From the NCBI RefSeq assembly GCF_025502585.1, contig NZ_CP106679.1, positions 1,469,001 through 1,533,000 on the forward strand: 64,000 nucleotides of DNA, given 5' to 3'. This stretch comes from Reichenbachiella agarivorans. GTDB taxonomy: Bacteria > Bacteroidota > Bacteroidia > Cytophagales > Cyclobacteriaceae. Each line of letters begins with the position of its first letter. The stretch's first letter is position 1. The notes beneath the pieces were generated by a model that worked only from the letters and a program-made list of their open reading frames with translations, had not been told where the DNA came from and made no database searches. The translations under genes and the position numbers were made by a program. Positions 45,183-54,719 of the stretch are shown piece after piece.

Positions 45183-48100
45183 TTATTTTCCGATCAGGAC
45201 AAAAGGAGACCAATAGTATGGATGAGCAAATTGACCACCTTGGTTGATTAAGCTCATCTTTGCTTGTTTTAGGGCATATGCATAACTCAAACTGCTGTTC
45301 AAGTCATTAGGTATAGGCTTGTCTAAGAAGTTGCTGTAAAATTCAATCATCAATTGTTTGGTAGATTCATCAGACACTTTCCAGAGAGATACTGTGATAT
45401 TCTTGGCACCTGCATATATCAAAGCTCTCGAAAGCCCGATAATTCCTTCACCACTTTTGATTTGTCCCAACCCTGTTTCACATGCAGAGAGTGTCACTAG
45501 CTCGGCATTCAAATCTATGTTGTACACCTCTCCAGAGAACAAAATGCCATCCTCTGCTTTGGTCAAAGAGTCTCTCGTCATAAAGATTCCTGAAAACTCT
45601 GGCTCTTCCTGATTCACAAAACCATGTGACGCGATATGTACATAGTTGTAAAGATCCATCGTGCCTGCTTTGGCAATTTCTTCCTTAGCGTTATAATGGA
45701 GGTAGCTATCTGCTTTTTTCCCATTGTCAGCAAACATTTTTGAAAGCGTCTTGGACTCTTCTTCAGTGCCTGGCAGAGAGGGGATTTCACTTTCAGATAT
45801 AGCAATTCCTTTTCTCAAGTTGATCGCCATATCAGACTCCTCGTAGGATTTTTGTTTTGCATCTCTCAAGGCATCCAGTGCATTTTTGAAATCCACTGGA
45901 GCGATAATCATTCCATCCTTTTCTGCTTTGGGTCTGACCGTCTTTTCGTTCCTAAAAGTCTTGTAAAGCAAATTGGCAGAGAAGGTATATGATAAATTGT
46001 AATCTCTCACCAAATAGGGCAGTGAGCCATAATCAGGAATCTCTGAATCTACATCTCGGGTCAGCAGTGCTTCAAATGGAATAGTCGACATCAATCCATC
46101 TTGCACAATGATCAAATTCTTGATGTGCTTGGGGATTTCCATCGGGAACAACTGCTCGTACATCATTCGGGCATATTTGGTATATACCCTGTCACTCTTA
46201 TACAAAATACCCTTTCTCAGCGCCTTTAGATTTTTGTCATAATCACGCTTTTTGTAGGTTTTAGTAATCCTAAAATTATTCTTCTCTATTTGTGTGACAT
46301 AGATGCTGTCAGAGGCCAAGTAATAAGAGAGCATCATGGTAGAATCGTTCAAAAATGATTGGACCTGATCCAAACTCGTAATTTGGATGTCGTACTTCAA
46401 ATCATAATATTTTGGATAATCGGTTTCGAACTGATAAATCAAGTCTTCATATTCTCGATTCGCTGCAAAGAGCTCTCTTTGGTAAAATTCTACCATTGTA
46501 CTGTCAGGATTGGCGGCCAACTCTTGCGTGTAATTGTTGATCAAATCTTTTAACTCCTTCTCTTGGTACAGGAGCGTCTCAGGAATCCCACCATATGATT
46601 TTGCATTGGATTCAGCCAAAGAAGAAAATAAGATTGCTCCTTTGTCCTTTTCGGTAAAGAAGAAAAATCTATCCTGATACTCCTTAAGTTTTTTGGGATA
46701 GGATACATCTGTACCCAACAATTTCACGTTTTGTTCATTGAGCAATCGCGTCAATGAATAAGAAGCATTGATAGATGATTCATAAATTTTGCTAGACAGG
46801 TCGCTCAGCTCTATCTGGTCTCTGCGGTCAGTATATGATTGTCTGATCTGATCGACCAAACTATCACTCAAGATGAAGCTGTGTAGAGAAATATCCAAGC
46901 CTTTTACATTTTCACTCCTTCTAAAACCTTCTTCCAATAACTCTCCCTTGTAGCTCAAGTAATAAAGCAAATCCTTGTTGTCAAAGAAGTTGACCAAAAT
47001 TGGATTGACGAAAACATTTTGGTTGTCAAAATCAATGATACTTGAATTGATTGCACTTTGAATAAACTCCAATGCAGATACTATATCTCCCCGCTCACCA
47101 TACACCCGAGCTAGGTTGTGATAGGCATTGGCGACATTGGGGTGTTCTGAGCCATGGATCGCAATATCTATGTCCAATGCCTTTTTGAAATAACGAATGG
47201 CAAGGTCAAAATCACCAAAGAAATAATAAATACTGCCTAGGTTGTTGTTGGCAGCTGATGAGTTGACGTGATTCTCTCCTACTAGCTTAAAATTGATGTC
47301 CAATACTTGGTTGTAGTATTTCAATGCCTCAGGGAATTTTTCCTGATACATATACGTGTTGCCGAGACCTAAAAAGCTCTGGACGCTATTTTGATGTTCT
47401 AACCCAATTGTTTGAGAAAATAGATCCAAAGCTTTCTGGTAATATTGTTCTGCTTGGATGTAGTCACCTTGGTTTTTGTACACATCAGCAAAGCCTAGAT
47501 AGATAGATCCATACTTTGGGTTTTTTTCGTGGAGAAATTTCTTGTATATCACAAGCGCCTGTCGGTAATACTGCAGCGCCAATTCATATACCCCACTATT
47601 GGAATAAATATCAGCAATACCTACATAGGTAGTGGCGACATCTGGGTGATTCTCTCCAAAGACCTTCTTATTTATTCTGAGGGCATGTTCGTAATATTCG
47701 GTAGCTAGGTTGTAAGACCCCTTGTTGCGGTAGAGGTTTCCCAAGCTCAAGTAGGAGTTGGCTACATAGGGATGGTTTTCACCCAAAATAGCCAAATTGG
47801 TCTCTAGTGCAGTTTGAAAATGCTTGAAAGCTTCTTCATACTGGTTTTTTCCAAAATATACATTGCCAATACCCAAACTAGTAGGTGCTGAGAAAAGAAC
47901 GTCTTCGTGAAATTCGTGATTAGCAATAGATAATGCTTTTTCATATTCCTTGAGCGCCAGTTCATGTTGGCCTGTGAGGTAGTGAATGTTCCCAATGTTG
48001 TTGAGTGCATTTGCTTTTTCAATGTCCCATTCACCGAGGTGTAGATCAGCTAGGTCATAAGCTTCTTGAGCCAACTTCATAGCTCGGTCTAGGTCAAAGG

Positions 48101-48341
48101 TTCCACAAAAATTCTCGGCAATCTTGTTGTCCGAAGCAATAATACCTCTCCAATACTTATCCTTTACATAAATCTCTCTGGCCTTCTCAAAATGATAAAT
48201 GGAACTATCGTGCTTGTTGAATAACAAAAAGGTATCGCCTTTATGAAAGTGGTCATCACCTAGCGCCTTTTGGGAATAAGCAGAATTATAAATACAGATT
48301 GATAATAAGAAGGCTTGTATTACAACAATTCTAATCTTCAC
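45183..48341 (-). CDS. Secreted TPR-CHAT protein (caspase-like peptidase family)
   Basis: Protein of 1,052 residues with a signal peptide (MKIRIVVIQAFLLSICIYNSAYSQ), so predicted to act outside the cytoplasm. Residues about 30-440 hold roughly ten 42-residue TPR units of the kinesin-light-chain type (for example LALKEYEKALSIA and HPNVANAYHNLARVYGERG). A helical linker follows (about 450-700). The C-terminal CHAT domain (about 760-1052) has His906 in HIASHGF and Cys954 in LSACETGLG, the catalytic dyad of the caspase-like fold, and ends with WSPFVLIGK as most CHAT proteins do. Known CHAT proteins cleave partners in defence or cell-death systems; the target here is unknown. It is divergent from an Ig-like repeat protein gene. 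Confidence 0.93.
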   Translation of the reverse strand: MKIRIVVIQAFLLSICIYNSAYSQKALGDDHFHKGDTFLLFNKHDSSIYHFEKAREIYVKDKYWRGIIASDNKIAENFCGTFDLDRAMKLAQEAYDLADLHLGEWDIEKANALNNIGNIHYLTGQHELALKEYEKALSIANHEFHEDVLFSAPTSLGIGNVYFGKNQYEEAFKHFQTALETNLAILGENHPYVANSYLSLGNLYRNKGSYNLATEYYEHALRINKKVFGENHPDVATTYVGIADIYSNSGVYELALQYYRQALVIYKKFLHEKNPKYGSIYLGFADVYKNQGDYIQAEQYYQKALDLFSQTIGLEHQNSVQSFLGLGNTYMYQEKFPEALKYYNQVLDINFKLVGENHVNSSAANNNLGSIYYFFGDFDLAIRYFKKALDIDIAIHGSEHPNVANAYHNLARVYGERGDIVSALEFIQSAINSSIIDFDNQNVFVNPILVNFFDNKDLLYYLSYKGELLEEGFRRSENVKGLDISLHSFILSDSLVDQIRQSYTDRRDQIELSDLSSKIYESSINASYSLTRLLNEQNVKLLGTDVSYPKKLKEYQDRFFFFTEKDKGAILFSSLAESNAKSYGGIPETLLYQEKELKDLINNYTQELAANPDSTMVEFYQRELFAANREYEDLIYQFETDYPKYYDLKYDIQITSLDQVQSFLNDSTMMLSYYLASDSIYVTQIEKNNFRITKTYKKRDYDKNLKALRKGILYKSDRVYTKYARMMYEQLFPMEIPKHIKNLIIVQDGLMSTIPFEALLTRDVDSEIPDYGSLPYLVRDYNLSYTFSANLLYKTFRNEKTVRPKAEKDGMIIAPVDFKNALDALRDAKQKSYEESDMAINLRKGIAISESEIPSLPGTEEESKTLSKMFADNGKKADSYLHYNAKEEIAKAGTMDLYNYVHIASHGFVNQEEPEFSGIFMTRDSLTKAEDGILFSGEVYNIDLNAELVTLSACETGLGQIKSGEGIIGLSRALIYAGAKNITVSLWKVSDESTKQLMIEFYSNFLDKPIPNDLNSSLSYAYALKQAKMSLINQGGQFAHPYYWSPFVLIGK

Positions 48342-48461
48342 TTTTTTATTTTATTTAAAAGACCTAAGGAAGTCTATTTTATTGCTTTTTTTTTGATATT
48401 GCAGATGCAATGTATTTAAATGACTCTGCAATCAATAGGTAAAAATAATTTATTATTAGTT

Positions 48462-50195
48462 ATGAGAAAGGTTTTTACAATTCTTCTATTGTGTCCCTTG
48501 TACCTTTTCGCTCAAGAAAAACCAGCGGTAGACGCCAACTATTATGTTGGAGAAGATGGTAAACTATATTGGCATGGAAAAAAACCTGTTTATATCTTCA
48601 TAGCTGACAATCCAGAAGGTGCTAATGCGCATAAACTGGAGAGTCAAATACATCCACAATTTACTAATCCTTTATACCTTGATACTGAGGGGATTAATTA
48701 CTTTAGAACCAATTGGGCAGCAGATTCATCGCTCAAGCAAATGGTACCAAAAGTGGAAGTTTTATTTGAAGTATATAGAGACAGCAACCCTCCCGTCACT
48801 TCGGTTTCTTACACAGGGGCTCAAAAATTCAAAGGTGCTGATGGTGTCCAGTACTATGGGAAAAACCTAAGTTTGAGCGCTGTAGCCAGTGACAAACACT
48901 CTGGGGTGCAAAAGACATTTTATTCTATTGACAATGCTCCTTTTGCTGTTTATTCTGATTCTATCCCACTGAACACAGATAAAAAATTTGATGTAAAAGT
49001 CTACTCTGCAGACAATACTGGCAATGTAGAAGCCATCCAAATGTTCGATTTTGTGGTGGATATGAAAAGCCCTGTCTCTGAGTATTCGGTTCACAATGAT
49101 CGAAGTGGGATGATTTTTTCTCCGAGAACCTACTTGAAAATAAAATCTACTGATTTGGGATCTGGTATTTCTAAAGTGGTTTACCAAATAGACGACCAAG
49201 CAGAAAAGACATTTACAGATCAAATCAATCTATCCACACTGTCCGACGGCAATCACAAGATTAAATTCTATGCGTATGACAATGTGAAAAACAAAGAAGA
49301 AGAACAGATTATTGACTTCTATCTTGATAGTACAGTACCTACGGTAGAAGCGACCGTGGTTGGTGACCAATACCAGAATAGAGGTAGGGTTTTCATTTCG
49401 ACAAGAACAAAAGTAAAACTGGTAGCGGAAGACAACAAGGCAGGAGTAAAGACTATCAAATACTCTATCAACGGAGCTGAGCCAGAAACTTACTATGAAC
49501 CCTTCGAGTTAAACAAAGAACAGGGCCATCATGTGGTGACTTATTTCGCTACAGATAAGGTCAACAATACCTTGGAAGGAAAATTGGAGGAAGCCAATCT
49601 GAGCCGTTCTTCCCTAGATATAGACATGGTAGCACCAGAAATTTCTTATGATTTCAAAGGCCGTAAGCATGTGTCACGTGACACTACTTTTGTCACTAGT
49701 CAATCAGAGATTGCTCTTTCTGCCTTGGACAAAGACAGTGGAATCAAAGATTTAGGTTACAAAATCAATGGTGGCCAAGGTCAAACGTATTCAGGACCAA
49801 TCAAGCTTGAAGAAGAAGGTTTCTACACCATCGATTTTTATGGCACGGATCAAGTCAACAACCGAAACACAAAGTCATTCTTCTTTGTAGTTGACAATAC
49901 GGGCCCTGCTATTGAGCATATTTTGAGTATGGAACCAATTGGTACGATCTCTTTAGAAGAAAAATCAGGAGTGCCTATCAAGGTTTATTCTCAAGGGGTA
50001 AAATTATTCCTTGGTGCTACTGACAAGACCATCGATACAGACAAGGTATTCTATACTCTGGATAACCAAGCTGAAATTGAGTACATTAAGCCAATTACGA
50101 TTCAGAAGAAAGGATTGGTTACTTATCAGGTAAGAGCCACGGATAAGCTTGGCAATGAGACTAGATCTGAAAAATTCGAAATATTTATCAAGTAA
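48462..50195 (+). CDS. Secreted protein with OmpL47/Ig-like repeats
   Basis: Exported protein of 577 residues; the ATG at 48462 gives the signal peptide MRKVFTILLLCPLYLFAQ, while the longer frame adds 14 unrelated residues. The N-terminal 90 residues are unique (YYVGEDGKLYWHGKKPVYIFIAD). About five repeats of some 95 residues follow, each with a phrase like SGVQKTFYSIDN, SGISKVVYQIDDQ, AGVKTIKYSINGA or SGIKDLGYKINGG and a later HKIKFYAYDNVKN or YTIDFYGTDQVNN. This is the OmpL47-type beta-sandwich pattern found in surface proteins that bind sugars or host matrix. There is no T9SS sorting domain. It may be a partner or substrate of the divergent CHAT protein. Confidence 0.85.
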   Translation: MRKVFTILLLCPLYLFAQEKPAVDANYYVGEDGKLYWHGKKPVYIFIADNPEGANAHKLESQIHPQFTNPLYLDTEGINYFRTNWAADSSLKQMVPKVEVLFEVYRDSNPPVTSVSYTGAQKFKGADGVQYYGKNLSLSAVASDKHSGVQKTFYSIDNAPFAVYSDSIPLNTDKKFDVKVYSADNTGNVEAIQMFDFVVDMKSPVSEYSVHNDRSGMIFSPRTYLKIKSTDLGSGISKVVYQIDDQAEKTFTDQINLSTLSDGNHKIKFYAYDNVKNKEEEQIIDFYLDSTVPTVEATVVGDQYQNRGRVFISTRTKVKLVAEDNKAGVKTIKYSINGAEPETYYEPFELNKEQGHHVVTYFATDKVNNTLEGKLEEANLSRSSLDIDMVAPEISYDFKGRKHVSRDTTFVTSQSEIALSALDKDSGIKDLGYKINGGQGQTYSGPIKLEEEGFYTIDFYGTDQVNNRNTKSFFFVVDNTGPAIEHILSMEPIGTISLEEKSGVPIKVYSQGVKLFLGATDKTIDTDKVFYTLDNQAEIEYIKPITIQKKGLVTYQVRATDKLGNETRSEKFEIFIK

Positions 50196-50223
50196 GAATA
50201 GATTATAAATAGAAGATCTGAAG

Positions 50224-50263
50224 GAGTTCTAATCAATGATACGGTTAGAACTCTTTTCTTTTT
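50224..50263 (+). terminator. Intrinsic terminator of the Ig-like repeat protein gene
   Basis: GAGTTCTAA (50224-50232) pairs with TTAGAACTC (50245-50253) around a 12-base loop, followed by TTTTCTTTTT. It lies 28 bases after the stop codon and just touches the end of the convergent recG gene. Confidence 0.8.
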
Positions 50264-52355
50264 AAGATATGTTGCTCCACAACAAGTGACGCTTTTGGCT
50301 GAATAGTTGTTTTTTGATTAGGCTGTGTTCTGTGGAGGATAGCTCTGGGTCGGACGCTAGAATCTGTCTAGCAAGTTCTCTCGTCAGTTTAAGAATATGG
50401 CTATCTTGGGTGATGTCTGCTATCTTTAGATCCAATAGACCACTTTGTTGGGTACCTAACAAATCTCCTGGCCCTCTGATTTCTAGATCTTTCTCTGCGA
50501 TTTTAAAACCATCGGTGGTTTCAACCATGCATTTGATTCGCTCTCTGGCTTCTTTGGATAGTTTAGGTCCACTCATGAGGATACAGTACGATTGATCAGC
50601 CCCTCTGCCTACACGTCCTCTCAGTTGATGCAATTGAGATAACCCAAATCTCTCGGCATTTTCTATTACCATGACTGATGCGTTTGGTACATTGACACCT
50701 ACTTCGATGACTGTAGTAGCTACCATGATTTTGGTTTCGCATTTCAGAAATCGCTTCATTTCATATTCTTTGTCAGCGGCTTTCATTTTTCCATGAAGAA
50801 TACTGATAGCCTCATGAGGGAATGCACGTGAAATACTTTCGTACCCATCCATCAAATCTTTGTATGCCAGTGTTTCGGACTCTTCAATTAGAGGATAGAC
50901 TATATATACCTGTCGCCCTTCTTCTATTTGTCTTCTGATGAAACCAAATAGTTTGGATCTATTTGCATCCGTGAGCTGAGTTGTTTTGATAGGTTTTCTT
51001 CCTTGTGGGAGCTGATCGATGGTAGATATTTCTAAGTCACCGTACAAGGTCATCGCTAGTGTCCTAGGTATCGGAGTAGCTGTCATGACAAGGACATGGG
51101 GATAATGGTGTTGGGATTTTTGCCACAGTTTGGCACGCTGCGCCACACCAAATCGATGTTGTTCATCGATGACCACCAGTCCTAGGTTTTGGAATTCAAC
51201 ATTGTCTTCAATCAGAGCATGGGTACCGACTATGATGTCCAATTCGCCATTTTTGAGCGCGTCTAGGTTCTTTTTTTTCAAGCTCTTTTTGGTAGAACCT
51301 GTGATCAATGCCGTTTTCAACCCTAGTTTTTCACTGAATTCGGCCAATCCATGATAGTGCTGTGTCGCGAGGATTTCTGTGGGAGCCATGATGCTGGTTT
51401 GGTAGCCGTTGCTGATAGCAATCAGCATGCAAATGAATGCAGTAATGGTCTTGCCACTGCCTACATCTCCTTGCATCAATCGATTCATTTGATAGCCTGA
51501 TTGTAGATCGGTGTATATCTCCTTGACAACTCTTTTTTGTGCATCGGTGAGTTCAAACGGTTTATGTTTGGTATAAAACTCGTTGACAAGGTGGCTTTTT
51601 TTGAAGACAATTCCTCGATGCTTTTCTTGGCGCTCGACCTTTTCTTGGAAGATCTTGAGTTGTATAAAAAACAGCTCGTTGAATTTCAGACGGAGCAGGG
51701 CTTGCTGTAACTGATCTTGACTATGTGGGAAGTGTATCCAGCTAAGTGCCGACTGATAACCTATCAATCTGTTGTTTTGAAGAATATGGGAGTCTACAAT
51801 TTCATCTACTCTGTACGAAGGGTGCTGGAGCACGCTTTTCACCAACTTGCTCAGCGCTTTGCTATCTATGTATCGTCGTTTTAATTTTTCTGTGGTAGGA
51901 TATACAGGTAGGTAGTCATCGCCTTTTTGTTCGTTGCCTGGAGTGATGATTTCTATTTCTGGGTGACTGATAGAGAATTTCCCATTGAATAAAACAGGTT
52001 TGCCATAGACGACATAGGGCACACCGGCTTTCAATTTTTTGATCATCCAGTTGACTCCTTTGAACCACAGCAGTTCAATCTCGCCAGTCTGATCGGCAAA
52101 CTGTGCGCTCAATCTCTGTTTTTTGCTTTCTCCTTTGAGTCCTATGCCTACAATTACTCCTTTGATTTGAACATACCCATCGTTGTCTTCTAGGTCTTTT
52201 ATTTGAGAAAAGTGAGAACGGTTTTCGTAGCGAAAAGGAAAATAATTGAGGAGGTCTTCTACAGTAACAATTAATAATTCTTCCTCTAGCAATTTTGCTT
52301 TGACAGGACCTACCCCCTTCAAAAACTCAATTTTTGTTTGAAGAAAAGAAGCCAT
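50262..52355 (-). CDS. recG: ATP-dependent DNA helicase RecG
   Basis: Branch-migrating helicase for stalled forks and recombination intermediates, 697 residues. The N-terminal wedge/OB domain (about 1-240) includes LLNYFPFRYENRSHF near 34-48. The helicase core has MQGDVGSGKTITAF near 289-302 (Walker A), GTHALIEDNVEF near 375, VVIDEQHRFGVAQR near 393-406 (DEQH box), VLVMTATPIPRTLA near 415-428 and HQLRGRVGRGADQSYC near 583-598 (motif VI). The C-terminal wedge-hook with GPGDLLGTQQSGL near 635 is present. It starts a minus-strand line with gldD just upstream (3 bases), so it may be read through from mutY-ssb-gldE-gldD. Confidence 0.97.
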   Translation of the reverse strand: MASFLQTKIEFLKGVGPVKAKLLEEELLIVTVEDLLNYFPFRYENRSHFSQIKDLEDNDGYVQIKGVIVGIGLKGESKKQRLSAQFADQTGEIELLWFKGVNWMIKKLKAGVPYVVYGKPVLFNGKFSISHPEIEIITPGNEQKGDDYLPVYPTTEKLKRRYIDSKALSKLVKSVLQHPSYRVDEIVDSHILQNNRLIGYQSALSWIHFPHSQDQLQQALLRLKFNELFFIQLKIFQEKVERQEKHRGIVFKKSHLVNEFYTKHKPFELTDAQKRVVKEIYTDLQSGYQMNRLMQGDVGSGKTITAFICMLIAISNGYQTSIMAPTEILATQHYHGLAEFSEKLGLKTALITGSTKKSLKKKNLDALKNGELDIIVGTHALIEDNVEFQNLGLVVIDEQHRFGVAQRAKLWQKSQHHYPHVLVMTATPIPRTLAMTLYGDLEISTIDQLPQGRKPIKTTQLTDANRSKLFGFIRRQIEEGRQVYIVYPLIEESETLAYKDLMDGYESISRAFPHEAISILHGKMKAADKEYEMKRFLKCETKIMVATTVIEVGVNVPNASVMVIENAERFGLSQLHQLRGRVGRGADQSYCILMSGPKLSKEARERIKCMVETTDGFKIAEKDLEIRGPGDLLGTQQSGLLDLKIADITQDSHILKLTRELARQILASDPELSSTEHSLIKKQLFSQKRHLLWSNIS

Positions 52356-52358
52356 TGT

Positions 52359-52931
52359 TTAGTTATTCCATTCCAGCGTGTTGAGCATGTGTACCATGTC
52401 CATTTTGATGTGGTCAATGACAGGTCTCAAAGAATCGTTTTCTGTGGAGCTCTTAAAATACAATGCACATCTCAAAAAGTGCTCAGTAGAATCAGTGACA
52501 TGAAATTGAAATTGGCTAGGGACTTCACCACTGAGCTCCATGAGTGTGGCACTCATTCCGTTGGGGAGTTTGACGACACTTTCGTCAATTGAGTAGGCTT
52601 TTACCCCATGCTCTGAAGTCAGTTTGTAGGAATCTTTTAGGAGTTCTTCGAGTACAGCACGGTCTTGTTTTACGGGTTTGTAGGTTACCTGTATGTCGGC
52701 ATTGTAGGCAGGATAATGCAAGTCTATCCAATAACGCTCCGATATCCATGAACCATCTTTGACGATCTCGGCAGACGTTGGGTACTCGAATAGATAAGGA
52801 AAGCTGTCAGGCATGGCTCTGAATACGCTTGGGCTCATTTCGATTCTGTTGTACCCTTTGGGCTTGGGTACGTAATGTGATTCGCAGGAGACCAAAAGTA
52901 CTATTGCCAAAAAAAACAGTGTTATTCTCAT
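52359..52931 (-). CDS. gldD: Gliding motility lipoprotein GldD
   Basis: Lipoprotein of 190 residues needed for gliding. The signal MRITLFFLAIVLLVSC ends in the lipid-anchor Cys16. The block YVPKPKGYNRIEM near 20-32 is the family signature; WIDLHYPAYNADIQVTYKPV near 68-87 and VKLPNGMSATLMELSGEVPSQFQFHVTDST (about 115-145) are further conserved parts. The start codon overlaps the gldE stop by one base. The mutY-ssb-gldE-gldD order is a known Bacteroidota arrangement, so the call is supported by synteny as well as sequence. Confidence 0.93.
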   Translation of the reverse strand: MRITLFFLAIVLLVSCESHYVPKPKGYNRIEMSPSVFRAMPDSFPYLFEYPTSAEIVKDGSWISERYWIDLHYPAYNADIQVTYKPVKQDRAVLEELLKDSYKLTSEHGVKAYSIDESVVKLPNGMSATLMELSGEVPSQFQFHVTDSTEHFLRCALYFKSSTENDSLRPVIDHIKMDMVHMLNTLEWNN

Positions 52932-54250
52932 TATCTTTTGATTACTACCCTTACTTTTTTAATTCTTTTCTCGTTGACGGAGGTGATGACAAATGTGAAT
53001 CCATCAAAGACAATTTTCTCCCCAGCCAGTGGCAAGGCAGAATTGATTTCGAGCAATAAACCCCCGAGCGATTCGCTCTCACCTTTGACTGATTCAAATT
53101 TTTTGTGATCTACGTCTACGATTTTACAAAAATCCATGATGGACGTTTTTCCCTCAAATATGAAAGTATTTTGGTCTATTTTTTTGTACTCTGCCTCCGT
53201 TTCGTCATCGAATTCATCGTTGATTTCTCCTACGATTTCCTCTATGACATCTTCCATGGTGATCAATCCTGATGTCCCGCCATATTCATCTACCACGATG
53301 GCAATGTGGATCCTTCTTTCTTGAAAATCCTTGAACAAGGTATCAATTTTTTTGGTTTCAGGGACGAAAAAGCCTGGTCTTAGGAGTCCTTGCCATTCGA
53401 AAGTCTCGTCCTCACCAAGATGTGGGAGTAAATCTTTGATGTAAAGAATTCCCTCGATCTTGTCGATGGTTTCTTTGTAAATGGGAATCCTAGAGTACCC
53501 TGTCTTGTTGATTTGATTCATCAATTCATGAAAATCCGTTTCCATGTCCAAGGCTGTAATGTCCATTCTGGATTTCATGATTTGCTTTACTGAGAGCGTA
53601 CCAAAGTTCACAATACCCTTTAGGATGCCTTTTTCTTCTTCAGTGGTCTCTTTGTCGGTGGCTATCTCTAATGCGTGATTGAGCTCTGCGACGGAGACAT
53701 TGTACCCCTTTCTTTCGATCCTACTTTCAAAGATGTGGCTCACCTTGATGAGCATCCATGATAGTGGACTAAATAGTTTGTTGGACAATACTAACAACTT
53801 GGAAGTCTTTTGAGCGAATGACCAATTGTTTTGATTGGCATAGACTTTTGGAACAATTTCTCCCAAAAACACGATGAGGAATGTAATCACTACCGTCAAT
53901 ACTCCCAAAACGGTTTCGGTTGAATAGTACGAAGATGTCAACCGCAAAGTCACATAAGTCGATATCATCACTATCGAAATATTGATGAAATTGTTGAGGA
54001 TCAAGATCGTTGCTAATAGCTTGTTGGGATCAGCTAATAGATGAATGATTCGCTTGTTAGGAGGGGAATCATCTCCCTCGTTGATTACCTGATCGAGGGA
54101 CAATGAGAAGTAAGCAACTTCTGATCCTGAAACCAAGGCAGAGCCTATAAATAATAGGATTACCAATACCAGATTGGCGATCAAAAAATAGATTTCAGGA
54201 CCAGAAAGAAATGCTGCAAGTAAAAAATGTCCCGGGAGTGGGTCGTCCAT
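52931..54250 (-). CDS. gldE: Gliding motility protein GldE (CNNM/CorC-like)
   Basis: Membrane protein of 439 residues. A DUF21/CNNM transmembrane domain (about 15-195) has about four membrane segments and the SGSEVAYFSL phrase near 42-51. A cytoplasmic pair of CBS domains follows (about 205-330; KSRMDITALDMETDFHEL and GGTSGLITMEDVIEEIVGEI), and a CorC/HlyC-type C-terminal domain ends the protein. The family is related to metal-ion efflux proteins, while GldE itself is tied to gliding, where it supports GldD. Start ATG 54248-54250 lies 17 bases after ssb. It overlaps gldD by one base. Confidence 0.92.
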   Translation of the reverse strand: MDDPLPGHFLLAAFLSGPEIYFLIANLVLVILLFIGSALVSGSEVAYFSLSLDQVINEGDDSPPNKRIIHLLADPNKLLATILILNNFINISIVMISTYVTLRLTSSYYSTETVLGVLTVVITFLIVFLGEIVPKVYANQNNWSFAQKTSKLLVLSNKLFSPLSWMLIKVSHIFESRIERKGYNVSVAELNHALEIATDKETTEEEKGILKGIVNFGTLSVKQIMKSRMDITALDMETDFHELMNQINKTGYSRIPIYKETIDKIEGILYIKDLLPHLGEDETFEWQGLLRPGFFVPETKKIDTLFKDFQERRIHIAIVVDEYGGTSGLITMEDVIEEIVGEINDEFDDETEAEYKKIDQNTFIFEGKTSIMDFCKIVDVDHKKFESVKGESESLGGLLLEINSALPLAGEKIVFDGFTFVITSVNEKRIKKVRVVIKR

Positions 54251-54267
54251 TAGTTAATGATTAATTT

Positions 54268-54708
54268 TTAAAAAGGAAGATCGTCAATTTCATTTGAATC
54301 TTCAACTGTAGAATCTACGATTTCAGTTTTGGTGGGTTGGCTATTGGATGAATAATCACCTGATGCCGCGCCATCTGGTCGCCCACCTAGTAGGGTCATT
54401 TCTCGACCTACTACTTCGGTGATGTACTTGGTTACCCCGTCTTTGTCTTCATATGATCTAGACGTCAGTTTTCCCTCTATATAAACTTGATTCCCTTTCT
54501 TCAGGTACTTCTCAGCAATTTCTGCCAATGGAGACCAGAGTACTAGGTTGTGCCACTCAGTAGTAGTCACTCGTTCTCCTTGTTTGTTTTTATAGGTTTC
54601 GCTAGTAGCCATCGAAAAATTAGCTACGGCTCTTCCGTTTTCCAAATGTCTTACTTCTGGGTCTTTGCCCAAGTTTCCAACTAAGATTACTTTGTTTACT
54701 CCTGCCAT
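54268..54708 (-). CDS. ssb: Single-stranded DNA-binding protein
   Basis: OB-fold protein of 146 residues that coats single-stranded DNA in replication and repair. [22 protein letters not shown] at the start, [16 protein letters not shown] near 31-46, [24 protein letters not shown] near 49-72 and [16 protein letters not shown] near 76-91 are standard. A Gly/Ser/Thr-rich tail leads to the acidic tip EIDDLPF, the conserved binding site for repair partners. It lies 11 bases after mutY. Being in a gliding operon with mutY is the usual arrangement in the phylum. Confidence 0.97.
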   Translation of the reverse strand: MAGVNKVILVGNLGKDPEVRHLENGRAVANFSMATSETYKNKQGERVTTTEWHNLVLWSPLAEIAEKYLKKGNQVYIEGKLTSRSYEDKDGVTKYITEVVGREMTLLGGRPDGAASGDYSSNSQPTKTEIVDSTVEDSNEIDDLPF

Positions 54709-54719
54709 TATTGTGTCGT

